This document shows positions 19,566 to 29,743 of a DNA stretch of 64,000 nt, one piece after another (the stretch's first letter is position 1; every line of letters starts with the position of its first letter). Under the pieces are notes generated by a model that was given only the letters and a program-made list of their open reading frames with translations, ran no database searches and had not been told where the DNA came from. Location of the stretch: NCBI RefSeq assembly GCF_024662215.1, contig NZ_CP096115.1, positions 1,612,001 through 1,676,000 of the forward strand, read 5' to 3'. The DNA is from Methanoplanus endosymbiosus (GTDB taxonomy: Archaea > Halobacteriota > Methanomicrobia > Methanomicrobiales > Methanomicrobiaceae). Both the position numbers and the translations under genes were made by a program.

Positions 19566-20512
19566 GAATTGTAATTGCACTCGGTGGAAATGCACTCCTG
19601 AAGAGAGGAGAACCAATGACCGCCGAAGTGCAGAGGAGAAATATCAGGGAAGCAGCAGTGGCTATTGCCCCTCTTGCAGACGAACATGAGATCATCATTA
19701 CGCACGGAAACGGCCCTCAGGTAGGACTTCTTGCCCTTCAGTCAGAGTGCCTGAAAGATTCCGGCTCATACCCTCTTGATGTGATAGGTGCCGAAAGCGA
19801 GGGGATGATCGGCTATATGATAGAGCAGGAACTTGGAAATGTTCTGCCTGAAGACAAGCCGATTGCCACCATTCTAACTATGGTTGAGGTTGATCCTGAT
19901 GACCCTGCCTTTCTTAATCCCACCAAATTTGTAGGTGGTATTTATTCTGAGAGCGAAGCAGCCAAAATTCCGGATGAAAAAAACCAGATCTTCAAAAGGG
20001 ACGGTGATTATTTCAGAAGGGTTGTCCCGTCACCTGCACCCCTGAGAATCTTTGAGATTAAGCCGATAAGATGGCTCATTGAGAAAGGAGTTGTTGTGAT
20101 CTGTGCGGGAGGAGGGGGAATTCCCACTGCCTTTAAAGACGGAAAAAACTGTCTCGCCGGTGTTGAAGCAGTCATTGACAAGGATCTTGCAGCCGAACTC
20201 CTTGCAGAGGAGATTAACGCCGATCTCCTGATTATGGCCACTGATGTCGGGAATGTCTGCATTAATTTCAGGGAGGCAGATGAAGAGAGAATCGGGTTAA
20301 TCAGCGCCTCAAAGCTGAAAGAATACTCATTTCCGGCAGGATCAATGGGGCCGAAGGTTGAGGCAGCAGTTAAATTTGCAGAAAATACCGGCAGAATTGC
20401 TGTCATAGGGGCCTTAAAGGATATAGACAGAATTGCAAAAGGAGAGGCAGGAACGGTTGTTCTGCCATCCTCTGACTGCATGCCGGAATTTATTGAACAT
20501 GTGGGATTATGA
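19562..20512 (+). CDS. arcC: Carbamate kinase
   Basis: The 316-residue amino-acid-kinase fold enzyme transfers phosphate from carbamoyl phosphate to ADP, yielding ATP. It shows [15 protein letters not shown] at the N-terminus, [11 protein letters not shown], and [12 protein letters not shown], all family signatures. It is coupled by 4-bp overlaps to arcB before and arcA after. Confidence 0.95.
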   Translation: MRIVIALGGNALLKRGEPMTAEVQRRNIREAAVAIAPLADEHEIIITHGNGPQVGLLALQSECLKDSGSYPLDVIGAESEGMIGYMIEQELGNVLPEDKPIATILTMVEVDPDDPAFLNPTKFVGGIYSESEAAKIPDEKNQIFKRDGDYFRRVVPSPAPLRIFEIKPIRWLIEKGVVVICAGGGGIPTAFKDGKNCLAGVEAVIDKDLAAELLAEEINADLLIMATDVGNVCINFREADEERIGLISASKLKEYSFPAGSMGPKVEAAVKFAENTGRIAVIGALKDIDRIAKGEAGTVVLPSSDCMPEFIEHVGL

Positions 20513-21840
20513 GGAAATTCGGAGTTTTCTCAGAGGCCGGCAGGCTCAGAAAAGTGCTTATGCACAGGCCAGATATTGCTGTATCAAGACTGACACCAAA
20601 AAATCGTGAGAGATATCTCTTTGATGAAACTTTATGGGTCAGCAGGGCCTGTGAAGAGCATGACAGTTTTGCTGCTGAGATCAAAGCCGATGGTGCGGAG
20701 GTTATGTATCTTCATGATCTTCTGACTGAAACGGTCCTAAAAAACCCTTCTGCCCGCAGCAGAATGATTGATGTAATCCTGAAGGAGGGGAATGCCGGAG
20801 TATCCATTAAGGAAAAACTGAAAGATTTTCTGCTGGATCTGGAGCCGGAGATTCTCTCAGGCCACCTTACAGGAGGGCTCATGGTCAGTGAGGCCGAGGA
20901 AGAAACAGATTGTAGTTTCAGAGAGCATTCACTTGTCGGGGCACTTAAAGGGGATGACTCATTTCTTATTCCGCCTCTTCCCAATTCACTATATACCAGA
21001 GACCCTTCAACGTGGGTTTATAGCGGAGTACTTCTCAATGTCATGAAGCACCCGGCGAGATGGCGTGAAGTGCTAAATACCGCCCTTATCTGTTATTCCC
21101 ACCCGGAATTTCAGGGAGGTGGTTTTGAGGTCATATTTCCGGCGAGCAGTCCCGATCTAATATTTGAGGGTGGCAAACTCTGGAATTTTTCTGCCGAGGG
21201 CGGCGATATTATGCCAATCGGAAACCGGACTGTTCTTGCCGGAATTAGCGAGAGAACTGATACACAGATGATTGAAAGGATAGCATCGGCCCTGTTCAGG
21301 AACGGAGAAGTTGAGAGAGTAATTGCATGCAGTATCGGCAGAGACAGGTCGCACATGCACCTCGATACAGTCTTTTCAATGCTTGACTACGGGACTGTGA
21401 CTGTATTTCCGGAAGTGACAGAGAGGGCAGATACGTGGATTATCACTCCTGAAAGAGAGGGTGAAGCCGGAGAAGAACCGGAATCACTGAGCAGAAATAA
21501 TTCCGGAAAAGAGAGAGGCGCAGAAGGCAATGGTGAAATATTCAGGGTTGAAAAGGCAGAGAGCTTCATAAAAGCTGTTGAAGATGCCCTCGATTCCGGA
21601 GGGCTGAATGTGATACCAACAGGTGGGGACTCATTTATGGCCAGAAGGGAGCAGTGGGACGAGGGAAACAATGTCTTTGCTTTGCGCCCCGGAAAGGTGA
21701 TAGCCTACGAGAGAAATGCCTCCACAAACAGCAGTTTCAGAAAGGAGGGCATTGATGTGATAGAAATTTCCGGATCAGAACTGTCAAGGGGAAGGGGCGG
21801 CACACACTGTATGACATGCCCCCTCTCAAGGGATGCTTAG
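20509..21840 (+). CDS. arcA: Arginine deiminase
   Basis: The 443-residue enzyme hydrolyses arginine to citrulline and ammonia. It carries the TRDPSTWV motif (FTRDPS in most homologues), [12 protein letters not shown] with the catalytic His, and [12 protein letters not shown] at the C-terminus, where Cys434 is the expected nucleophile. [16 protein letters not shown] is also conserved. A hydrophilic Glu/Gly/Ser-rich insert of about 30 residues (around 315-345) makes it longer than usual bacterial ADI (about 410). The motif reads CMTCPL rather than the common CMSMPL. It is last in the operon. Confidence 0.92.
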   Translation: MRKFGVFSEAGRLRKVLMHRPDIAVSRLTPKNRERYLFDETLWVSRACEEHDSFAAEIKADGAEVMYLHDLLTETVLKNPSARSRMIDVILKEGNAGVSIKEKLKDFLLDLEPEILSGHLTGGLMVSEAEEETDCSFREHSLVGALKGDDSFLIPPLPNSLYTRDPSTWVYSGVLLNVMKHPARWREVLNTALICYSHPEFQGGGFEVIFPASSPDLIFEGGKLWNFSAEGGDIMPIGNRTVLAGISERTDTQMIERIASALFRNGEVERVIACSIGRDRSHMHLDTVFSMLDYGTVTVFPEVTERADTWIITPEREGEAGEEPESLSRNNSGKERGAEGNGEIFRVEKAESFIKAVEDALDSGGLNVIPTGGDSFMARREQWDEGNNVFALRPGKVIAYERNASTNSSFRKEGIDVIEISGSELSRGRGGTHCMTCPLSRDA

Positions 21841-21990
21841 AGACAGAGAAACAGGGGGACAGGAGATGATCCGGCCATCTCAATAGCGTTATCCTTATGT
21901 CAGGAGAACGCCAATATTAACTGCATAACCCAGGCAGGTTTGTCAGATAAAAAGAGATAATAACTGCATTCTGCCGGTTGTTTACTTTTT

Positions 21991-22075
21991 GCCGAGATTG
22001 TCTAGTCCGGAAAGGCGGGGGCCTCGAAAGCCTCTGGTGCTCTGCACCGCGAGAGTTCAAATCTCTCTCTCGGCG
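21991..22075 (+). tRNA. tRNA-Ser (CGA)
   Basis: The acceptor stem GCCGAGA pairs with TCTCGGC, with G as discriminator. The anticodon loop is CTCGAAA (anticodon CGA). A long variable arm and GTTCAAATC in the T arm make this a class II serine tRNA. CCA is not encoded. Confidence 0.95.
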
Positions 22076-22220
22076 CTCAATTTTGAAGAATTATACCTAT
22101 TCTGCCAGAGGCAATTAATTTCATCAGTCCTGAAATACCTCAGATAACCTGAAATAGATCTGAGCCTGAACTTAATTTACGACAACTCCAGCAGTAATTC
22201 CGGTTGCAGTCCTCTGTATA

Positions 22221-23456
22221 GTGCTTGTCCTGATCGCAGTCAGGAACACAACAGGAGAAAGATTAGGTTTTAAGCCGGGAATCTGGCAGATAATGCTTGG
22301 CGGAGCAGTTGCTGTCATCATCACAGGACAGATAAGTCCGGTTGAGGCCGCTTATGCCATAAATCCGGATGTGATGATATTTCTCTTCGGGATGTTTGTT
22401 GCAGGCGAGGCTATCTGCCGGAGCGGATCTCTGATACTGTTCTCTGAAAAATTATTCAGGAGAGAGATGAGTATGAATATCCTCATAATCATGCTCATTA
22501 CAGTAACCGGTCTTCTCTCTGCCATACTGATGAATGACACAGTTGCAATTATCGGGACATCGTTTGTCCTTTATCTCTCCCAAAAATACAATATATCCCC
22601 GCCAATGCTGCTTTTAACCCTTGCATTCTCTGTCACAACCGGAAGTGTGATGAGTCCTGTCGGAAACCCGCAAAACCTGCTTATCGCGGTTGAGGGCGGC
22701 CTTGAAAATCCCTTCCTTACATTCATTGAATATCTTGCAGTCCCGTCACTACTGAGCCTCATTATAATTTTTGCAGTCATCAGACTGCTGTACCCTGAAG
22801 AGTTCAGGAAATGCATAATTCCGGTAAAATCTGACAGATCAGAATTCACTCCGGATAATCCACTTCTCCGGCTGACAAAAATCACAATCAGCCTCATATG
22901 CGGTATGATCCTTCTGAAAATCGGACTTATACTATTTAATACCGGAATTACATTGCCGCTCACTGCAATTGCAGTTGCTGCTGCACTGCCCATACTTCTC
23001 TTTTCACCGGAAAGATTCAGAATTCTCAGAAATATCGACTGGGAGACACTCATATTCTTTGCAGCACTCTTTGTTCTGATGCAGAGCGTCTGGAATACCG
23101 GGATAATTCAGAACAGTGTGGACTGTATGCCGTATTCAATCACAGAACCGGATATTATATTTCTCCTTGGCCTGACCGTAAGCCAGATCATATCCAATGT
23201 CCCCTTTGTGGCACTCACACTGCCGTTTTTCTCTGGAGAAGCAGCAACAGATGCAGGGCTTATGGCCCTTGCAGCCGGGAGTACACTTGCGGGAAATCTT
23301 CTCATATTAGGGGCTGCAAGCAACATCATAATAATACAGAATGCCGAAAAAGAAGGAAGAACACTCAGATTTATTGAATTTGCAAAGGCAGGAATTCCGC
23401 TTACAGTTCTTCAGACAGTTGTATTTTTAATCTTTTTTGCAGTAATGAGATATTGA
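22221..23456 (+). CDS. SLC13/ArsB-type anion (divalent anion:Na+) transporter
   Basis: This 411-residue polytopic membrane protein has about ten helices. MNDTVAIIGTSF and SVTTGSVMSPVGNPQNLL, with the later ISNVPFVALTLPFF, are the paired hairpin motifs of the CitMHS/ArsB superfamily. The substrate is unclear: dicarboxylate, sulfate, arsenite or Na+/H+ exchange are all known in relatives. The called start is a GTG at 22221. The frame is open to 22176 with no ATG, and codons 22197-22220 (IPVAVLCI) would complete the first helix, so the true start may lie slightly upstream. Confidence 0.85.
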   Translation: MLVLIAVRNTTGERLGFKPGIWQIMLGGAVAVIITGQISPVEAAYAINPDVMIFLFGMFVAGEAICRSGSLILFSEKLFRREMSMNILIIMLITVTGLLSAILMNDTVAIIGTSFVLYLSQKYNISPPMLLLTLAFSVTTGSVMSPVGNPQNLLIAVEGGLENPFLTFIEYLAVPSLLSLIIIFAVIRLLYPEEFRKCIIPVKSDRSEFTPDNPLLRLTKITISLICGMILLKIGLILFNTGITLPLTAIAVAAALPILLFSPERFRILRNIDWETLIFFAALFVLMQSVWNTGIIQNSVDCMPYSITEPDIIFLLGLTVSQIISNVPFVALTLPFFSGEAATDAGLMALAAGSTLAGNLLILGAASNIIIIQNAEKEGRTLRFIEFAKAGIPLTVLQTVVFLIFFAVMRY

Positions 23457-23590
23457 GTTATCAGGGAACAGAACGTAACTGAAATTATCAACATGTTTAT
23501 TATACCATGAGTGTTAATTTTTTTATAGCAAATGTAAAATATACATTACACATCAGAATTAACCTGTGGCAAAATGATAATTCTGCCTGA

Positions 23591-23776
23591 GAAGAAGGTG
23601 ATGAAACGACACTTCATTTAAATGCTAATGAGTATCTAATCCTTGAAAATATAAATATTAATGTTAAAAATATTAGTTTTTGGCTTAATCTTACAGACAG
23701 AAGACTTGTTCTTATACCCGCAGGGGAGAATAAATCAGATCATATCGAAATTCCGGTTCCGGTAATATATTCAGTA
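23591..23776 (+). other. Probable missing N-terminal region of the Yip1-type protein
   Basis: The frame of the next gene stays open for 62 codons upstream of its first ATG and reads like coding sequence: ETTLHLNANEYLILEN, then NISFWLNLTDRRLVLIPAGE and HIEIPVPVIYSV. It contains no ATG, GTG or TTG. AAGGTGAT, a strong Shine-Dalgarno match, lies at 23595-23602 beside the beginning of this region, and a TATA-like AAAATATAC lies at about 23536. Either a non-standard start codon is used or a small indel has cut the start off. Confidence 0.6.
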
Positions 23777-25030
23777 ATGCCCAAATCAGGAATTTACGAA
23801 GAACCGTCATTATCAGTATCATTTAATGCCCCGGACGGCTCGAAGAAGAGAATTATCCTGACTTTCCCCGGACATACCGGGGAAAATGAGAGCGCCCATC
23901 TGAAAAACGAAATTGAGAATATTATATACCATTACCGGAAGTCCGGTGCAGGAAATAATCAGATTCGCACGCCCGGTTATTCACCGGAATATTCTGTAAA
24001 CCAGAGCCGGCCACGAACAGGAATGGGACAGTACAATGATGCAGACAGGCAGTACCCACATAATTACCAGAGAGATCCTTTCCAGGCAAATACAGGCGAT
24101 TATTCTCCGGAACCACAATACTCCAGATCGTGTGAAATTCCCTATAATGAGAGAAGAACCGCAAATCAAAAGAATCCATCCATAAACAGAGGCCAGGCTG
24201 AAAGCTACGGCAGTTATGGCAATAAGAACCATTACTCCGGACAGACAGGGAGGGATGAGTATGATTCATATGATTACGAATCAAAGAGCAGTTCTTACGG
24301 CTATGAAAAGGATGATTATGATTATCGCACATCTGAAGAATATACCCGCCCTGCCAAAAGAACAAAGCAGAAAAAAGTAAAAACACCACGCCCAAAACGA
24401 AGAAGAAACAGAAATACGGACATTCTGGGCGGGACATATTCCGGAGGCCTTGCAGGCAGTGATTCATTAATTGGCACACTGATTGGTCTCATTATCTCCC
24501 CTGACCAGACATTCAGCAGTAACAGACGAAAGGAGCTTATTGAAGCAGTTCCGGTAATGGTAATATCACTGGGACTTTTTGCATTGCTCAGTTCAGTCAT
24601 TCTTGGAATGATGGCTTCATCCTCCCCCACTGCCCATCCTGAACTGTCTGCACTTACTGACTTTGGCACACTCATATTCATTGTCATTGAAAGTGTAATA
24701 TTTGGTTCTCTTGCAATATTTTTATGCGGAATAATACTGTACTTTGTTGGGTCATACGAAGGATTCAATAACGACATGCAGGATTATATTAAGGTTGCAG
24801 CATATTCATCGGCCCCGTTTGCATTAGCCGGAATAATTCCACTCTTTGGAATAATAATCGCTCCGGTCTGGAGTATTATACTTCTGATAAAAGGCCTTTG
24901 TGAGAACCATTCAATGAATCAGAACCAGGCCATGTTTGCAGTATTTATTATGATTTTAGTCTTTGCAATGTTATTCTTCATGTTCATAATTCTTGGAGAA
25001 GACAATTTCTCAGTATTCGGAAACTCATAG
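23777..25030 (+). CDS. Yip1-domain membrane protein with Tyr-rich disordered middle
   Basis: From the first ATG the protein is 417 residues. The N-terminal part belongs to a PH-like domain that appears to begin upstream. Residues about 60-215 are Tyr/Gln/Asn/Arg-rich and low complexity (YGSYGNKNHYSGQ, YDSYDYESKSSS), ending in a Lys/Arg-rich block. The C-terminal 200 residues contain about five membrane helices of the Yip1 type, with SLIGTLIGLIISPDQTF at the domain start. Such proteins are common in methanogens and have no known function. The disordered linker could mediate binding. Confidence 0.75.
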   Translation: MPKSGIYEEPSLSVSFNAPDGSKKRIILTFPGHTGENESAHLKNEIENIIYHYRKSGAGNNQIRTPGYSPEYSVNQSRPRTGMGQYNDADRQYPHNYQRDPFQANTGDYSPEPQYSRSCEIPYNERRTANQKNPSINRGQAESYGSYGNKNHYSGQTGRDEYDSYDYESKSSSYGYEKDDYDYRTSEEYTRPAKRTKQKKVKTPRPKRRRNRNTDILGGTYSGGLAGSDSLIGTLIGLIISPDQTFSSNRRKELIEAVPVMVISLGLFALLSSVILGMMASSSPTAHPELSALTDFGTLIFIVIESVIFGSLAIFLCGIILYFVGSYEGFNNDMQDYIKVAAYSSAPFALAGIIPLFGIIIAPVWSIILLIKGLCENHSMNQNQAMFAVFIMILVFAMLFFMFIILGEDNFSVFGNS

Positions 25031-25124
25031 ATTAAAAAATACTAACCACAATAATCCAACTGAATTCGGCACTAAAATCAGAATATCATATGAATAACAC
25101 CATATAAAGAGGCGCAGTGAAAAA

Positions 25125-26816
25125 ATGAAGATTAACAGAATCTATGTATTGTTCATATTCATAGTATTATCCGCAGCATTACTAATTTCCCCTGCTGCTG
25201 CGGACGGTAATGAAACAGAAACAAATACAACTGTCACAAATACAACAGTCACATCAACGATAAGTTCAGACATCTCAGCCGGGAGCACATGGGATAATTA
25301 TCTTGTATTAACTTATTCCGGATCAATTAACGGTGGAACTGCTGACTCATGGGAATGGAATTTCGGTGATGACAGCGGCACTTCGACCACCCAGTCAGGC
25401 ACATATACCTACTCTGAAACAGGAAGTTATACAGTTTCACTTACTGTAACATCCTCAGACAGTGAAATTACGGATGCAACCATAGACGATTCAGTTACTA
25501 TCAGTGAACCTGATTTTAATGCTTCAGCAGATATAGAAATGAGCGAAAGTTCTCTCTTAATTGATTACGATAGCACAACTGAAGGAGCAGAATCATGGGA
25601 GTGGGACTTTGGGGACGGTGAAGGCACATCAACATATGAGAGCGGCTCATATACATACGATGATACGGGAACTTATCAGGTAACCCTTACAGCAACAAGT
25701 CCCGCGGGTGATACTGACACATATTATGAATATATAACCTTCAGTGCAGCACCAGAGGCCTGCTTTACGGTTGACAATACTACAGGGAGTTCACCATTAT
25801 ATGTCGAATTTACCGATGATTCTGAGGAAAATCCCTACACGGGTGAAGACATCGTTGAATGGTACTGGGAATTTGGTGATGACGATGGCTCATACTATCA
25901 CGCCTATGAAGATGACGATGATGATCCGGACACCTCATTTACCTTTGAAGATGAGGGCACATATACCGTAACCCTGACTGTCACTGATGACGATGATGAA
26001 GAAGACACCTACGAAGTTGAGATCGTTGTTGACGACGACGTTTCACCGGAGGCCGACTTCTCAGTGGATGACGATTATGATACTGAAGGAAGTGCTCCTC
26101 TCACAGTAGCATTCGTTGATGAATCAGATGAGTCTGATGATACCGGTGCTGAAATTATTGCATGGTACTGGGTAATCTACGATGAGGACGGTGACAAGTA
26201 TGACTATTCAACTGCGCAGGATCCTGAATTCACTTTTGAAGATGAAGGTGAATATACAGTCACTCTGACAGTTACCGACGAAGAAGGTATGTCTGATACC
26301 GAAACTAAGGAAGATTATATTGAAGTCACCCTGGACCTTTCTGCAACATTTACGGCCTCTCCCACATCCGGCTACAAGCCCCTGACTGTAAACTTCTACG
26401 CGACTGACGGGAGCGACAATGAATATGATATTGATTACTATTACTGGTACTTCGGTGACGGCTTAACCAATCTTGGAAGCGATGACAGCCCCAGCCACAC
26501 TTATACATCACCCGGAACATATGATGTAAAACTGATTGTTATTGATGAAAAAGACAACAGATATACTTACGAAAGAGACAACTACATCGTAGTTACGGGT
26601 ACAAATACAGTCACCACAACCCCGACTGCCACAGTAACTCCAACGCCCCAGGCAACGGAATCGGCAGATGATACATTACTGGCAGTCTCTTCATCAGCAG
26701 GAACAAAGATATTCGGCCTTCCCGGAACAGAATATTTCAGGACTGAAATTACCAGATTCCATGAATTTTACAGTGAATATCTCAGCCTTATCACTGGGGT
26801 CTTTGGGATGAAATAA
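25125..26816 (+). CDS. Secreted surface protein with five PKD domains
   Basis: A 26-residue signal peptide (ending SPAAADGNETE) precedes five PKD repeats across 563 residues. Each has the W-x-FGDG / GTYTVTLTV pattern: SWEWNFGDDSG, SWEWDFGDGEG, WYWEFGDDDG, WYWVIYDEDG and YYWYFGDG. Repeats three and four carry long Asp/Glu runs. A Thr/Pro linker (TTTPTATVTPTP) leads to a C-terminal segment with no clear membrane helix or sorting motif, so attachment is unclear. PKD domains in methanogen S-layer and adhesin proteins mediate surface contacts. The acidity could reflect Ca2+ or salt adaptation. Confidence 0.9.
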   Translation: MKINRIYVLFIFIVLSAALLISPAAADGNETETNTTVTNTTVTSTISSDISAGSTWDNYLVLTYSGSINGGTADSWEWNFGDDSGTSTTQSGTYTYSETGSYTVSLTVTSSDSEITDATIDDSVTISEPDFNASADIEMSESSLLIDYDSTTEGAESWEWDFGDGEGTSTYESGSYTYDDTGTYQVTLTATSPAGDTDTYYEYITFSAAPEACFTVDNTTGSSPLYVEFTDDSEENPYTGEDIVEWYWEFGDDDGSYYHAYEDDDDDPDTSFTFEDEGTYTVTLTVTDDDDEEDTYEVEIVVDDDVSPEADFSVDDDYDTEGSAPLTVAFVDESDESDDTGAEIIAWYWVIYDEDGDKYDYSTAQDPEFTFEDEGEYTVTLTVTDEEGMSDTETKEDYIEVTLDLSATFTASPTSGYKPLTVNFYATDGSDNEYDIDYYYWYFGDGLTNLGSDDSPSHTYTSPGTYDVKLIVIDEKDNRYTYERDNYIVVTGTNTVTTTPTATVTPTPQATESADDTLLAVSSSAGTKIFGLPGTEYFRTEITRFHEFYSEYLSLITGVFGMK

Positions 26817-26907
26817 TAATTCAGTCTATTATAAATCAATTTTTAAATAATATGCTACAGACTGAAAAATAAGCGATGGCAGACCAATCTTAAGCATCGG
26901 TATATGT

Positions 26908-28905
26908 TCAGCAATCTTCCGGAGAGAAACAGAACCGGCATACTGTCCCGCCCTCATCCGGAGATTCAAATACCAGTTCACCGTCAAGCTGCATCCTGAC
27001 GATATTTTTCACAAGGGAAAGACCAAGTGAGTTTGTATTTTCCGGATCAAATGTTTTTTTCATGCCGACACCGTCATCCCTGACTACAACACAGATCTTA
27101 TCATCTTCTTTTCCGGCATAAATAGAAATAATTCCCTTTTCCCTGCCGGAAAAAGCATACTTTATTGAATTTGTGAGCAGTTCATTCACAACAAGGCTTA
27201 CAGGAATTGCAGTATTAAGGGCCAGTCTTATACCGCCACAGTCAACATCAAGTGAAACAGAGGCATCAGATACATAATTACTGATTATCTCCTCACCAAG
27301 AAGAGTGAAATGCCTGTCCGCATCTATATGTGAAAAATCCTCTGATTTATACAACTCCTCATGAACAGATGAAATTGAAAATATTCTCATCTCAGCATCT
27401 TTAAGGCTGTTCTTAATGTCATTGTTCTCAACATTCCTGCCCTGCATTGAAAGAAGGGAATTGACTATTGCAAGATTATTCTTAACCCTGTGATGTACTT
27501 CCTGAAGCAGTATGGTCTTCTCATCAAGTGACCTCTTTATCTCATCACGGGCATGAATCTCATCCGTAATATCCCTTGCACAACCAAGTGTCCCGATTAT
27601 ATTTCCGGATGAGTCAAAGAGAGGAGACTTAAATATATCCAGATAAACAGACCTCCCCCTCAAATACCCATGATCTTCATATTTAACCGGCTTTCCGGCT
27701 TCCATAACCTCAAGATCAGTTTGTACAGTCATCTCTCCGACGGTGAACCAGTCCGGATCATCAGGCCGCTCTGCTTTCGTTCTGTCAATAAAATATGTAA
27801 TCGGTTTTCCCACCGGTTCATTGGTATCTGATGCAGAGAGGTACTTATCACACAATTCCCGGTTCGCAAAGGTATAACAGTTATTTCTGTCCTTTGACCA
27901 GATCATATCCGGCACATTGTCGCACATCACCCTCACAAGATTATAGAGATATTTGTATCTCTCCTCTTCATTCCGGAGATTTTTCTCAATTATTTCATGT
28001 TTAACAGCTGAACCTATCATTGATGCAGCAGCTGTAAGTGCCTCTTTTTCAGATGACGACCATATCCTTGAGTCATGGCAGTTGTCAAAACGGACTATAC
28101 CCCACCACTTATCATCCAGAAAAACAGGTGCTGCCATAAAGGAAAAATCTGCCCTGAAATCTCTCTCCCCACCCCCTGATGAACTGCATCCAGGATGATT
28201 TCCGGTTACAACCGCCCCTCTCCTTAAACCGTTAAAACTCTCCTTATAGTCTTCAAAATCAGAATGTTCTGAAAATATATAAGTATCTTTTAAATCCTCG
28301 CAACCCTCTTTATGCCAGCAGTATCCCATTTTTAAATAATGCAGATCTTCATTCCCCTCCGGAAAGACAAAAATAGTAACCCTGTCAGCGCCGCTTGCAA
28401 TACCAAGATTTTTTATTGCACTCTGAATATTGGTATCAAAAATATTTTCTGAGAAGAAATTGTTTGCAGACTGACATACTGCATGAAGAATCGCGTCTTT
28501 CCTTAACAGTTCCTCTTCTGCAATTTTTGCCCTGTTTTTATTAGTAACAATCTCTATAGCAGCTCTTATGTCACGGGATTTTGCCGGCTTGGAGATGAAA
28601 CCGTACGGCTCTGCCTGAAGGGATTTTCTGAGAGTGGCATCATCATCATGTGCAGAGAGAAAAATTACCGGAATGTCCCTTACCTTCTTGATCTCCTCTG
28701 CAATTGAGATCCCCTCCAGACCTCCGGATGACAACTCAATATCCATAAGAATTACATCAGGAGAATTCTCTTTGACAAGCTTTAATGCAGCAACTCTCTC
28801 AGATGCAATACCGGCGATCTGATAACCCATTGACTGAAGGATTTTCTCAAGCCCATGCGCTATAAACTCAGAATCCTCTACAATTACAACTCTTGTTTTT
28901 CCCAT
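26908..28905 (-). CDS. Hybrid response regulator-sensor histidine kinase (REC-GAF-PAS-HisKA_2-HATPase)
   Basis: From the ATG at 28905 (MGKTRVVIVEDSEF) the protein has about 665 residues; an upstream in-frame start would add ten. In order: a receiver domain (VILMDIELSSGG with the phospho-acceptor Asp, K at FISKPAK), a GAF domain, a PAS domain (VPDMIWSKDRNNCYTFANREL) with PAC (GTLGCARDITDE), the HisKA_2 dimerisation motif EVHHRVKNNLAIVNSLLS, and a HATPase_c with VVNELLTNSIKYAF and VRDDGVGM. No membrane helix is present, so it is cytoplasmic. The receiver-first order suggests a phosphorelay intermediate. No target gene is adjacent. Confidence 0.9.
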   Translation of the reverse strand: MGKTRVVIVEDSEFIAHGLEKILQSMGYQIAGIASERVAALKLVKENSPDVILMDIELSSGGLEGISIAEEIKKVRDIPVIFLSAHDDDATLRKSLQAEPYGFISKPAKSRDIRAAIEIVTNKNRAKIAEEELLRKDAILHAVCQSANNFFSENIFDTNIQSAIKNLGIASGADRVTIFVFPEGNEDLHYLKMGYCWHKEGCEDLKDTYIFSEHSDFEDYKESFNGLRRGAVVTGNHPGCSSSGGGERDFRADFSFMAAPVFLDDKWWGIVRFDNCHDSRIWSSSEKEALTAAASMIGSAVKHEIIEKNLRNEEERYKYLYNLVRVMCDNVPDMIWSKDRNNCYTFANRELCDKYLSASDTNEPVGKPITYFIDRTKAERPDDPDWFTVGEMTVQTDLEVMEAGKPVKYEDHGYLRGRSVYLDIFKSPLFDSSGNIIGTLGCARDITDEIHARDEIKRSLDEKTILLQEVHHRVKNNLAIVNSLLSMQGRNVENNDIKNSLKDAEMRIFSISSVHEELYKSEDFSHIDADRHFTLLGEEIISNYVSDASVSLDVDCGGIRLALNTAIPVSLVVNELLTNSIKYAFSGREKGIISIYAGKEDDKICVVVRDDGVGMKKTFDPENTNSLGLSLVKNIVRMQLDGELVFESPDEGGTVCRFCFSPEDC

Positions 28906-29011
28906 AAGACAACCGCCTGAAAACAGCCCGCACAATTAAAACTATAACCGGACACTACAGAAAATAATTAAACACTTCCAAAAGAGAACAGTGTTTATTG
29001 TAGATTATCAC

Positions 29012-29458
29012 TTACTTTATCACAAGGGTGGATATTTTGCTGTGGCTTATGACATGATTACTGACACTTCCAAGAATAAGCCTCTCACCAAGACCCTTAC
29101 CATATGATCCAACAACAATCAGATCTACACCAATCTCTTCAGCAGTATCCAGAATGACATGCCTTGGATCTCCTTTGAGAACATGAAGTTCATAACCGAT
29201 ATTCTTACCTTCACAGGCTTTATTAAGGAAGCCGACAACCTTTTCTCTCTCCTTATCAAGTAAATTCTGCCTTATTTCATATGGAGACTCAACACCATCA
29301 TATCCAACTTCAGATTCAATTGCCTGATAGAGGTGTTTACTCAGTACATGGACAACATGAATCTCAGTTCCTTCCCCTGCGATATCTTCCAGTGCAATTT
29401 TAAGCGCCTTATTGGATTTTGCCGAACCATCAACGGCAACAAGAATTTTTGAGAACAA
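29012..29458 (-). CDS. Universal stress protein, UspA family
   Basis: The domain begins KILVAVDGSAKSNKALK and ends with the ATP-binding motif VGSYGKGLGERLILGSVSNHVI, followed by STLVIK. The open frame extends to 29518, but the extra residues are unlike the family. A TTG at 29458 with GGAG ten bases upstream gives the usual length of 148. Proteins with the G-x2-G-x9-G(S/T) motif bind ATP and act in stress survival. Confidence 0.9.
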   Translation of the reverse strand: MFSKILVAVDGSAKSNKALKIALEDIAGEGTEIHVVHVLSKHLYQAIESEVGYDGVESPYEIRQNLLDKEREKVVGFLNKACEGKNIGYELHVLKGDPRHVILDTAEEIGVDLIVVGSYGKGLGERLILGSVSNHVISHSKISTLVIK

Positions 29459-29743
29459 ATTTATAACTCTCCGGCATAGATCTAAACCCTGACAGTATTT
29501 TATATTTGTCATAAACACAGTTACGATCTAACAGGCAGATGCTGCAAATTGGACAGTATTTACCGGAAATATCACCGGAGACAGATCTCCGGGAACTTAC
29601 TGTTATGAACGAAAATCAGGATTAACATAAAGGAGAAAAGATCATAAACAAACCAGAATAAAACAATTATAGGCTGAGAAATCGGGATAAAATAACGATA
29701 TATCCTGAAATAAGAAATAAGGATAAAAAGGGATATAAATTAT

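Noticed and set aside
23922-24479. 185-residue frame on the minus strand
   Set aside because: Antisense to the low-complexity region of the Yip1 protein, which explains its length.
25800-26340. Repeated GATGAC/GATGAA words as a DNA repeat array
   Set aside because: They encode Asp/Glu runs within PKD domains; no regular spacer or direct-repeat structure such as CRISPR is present.
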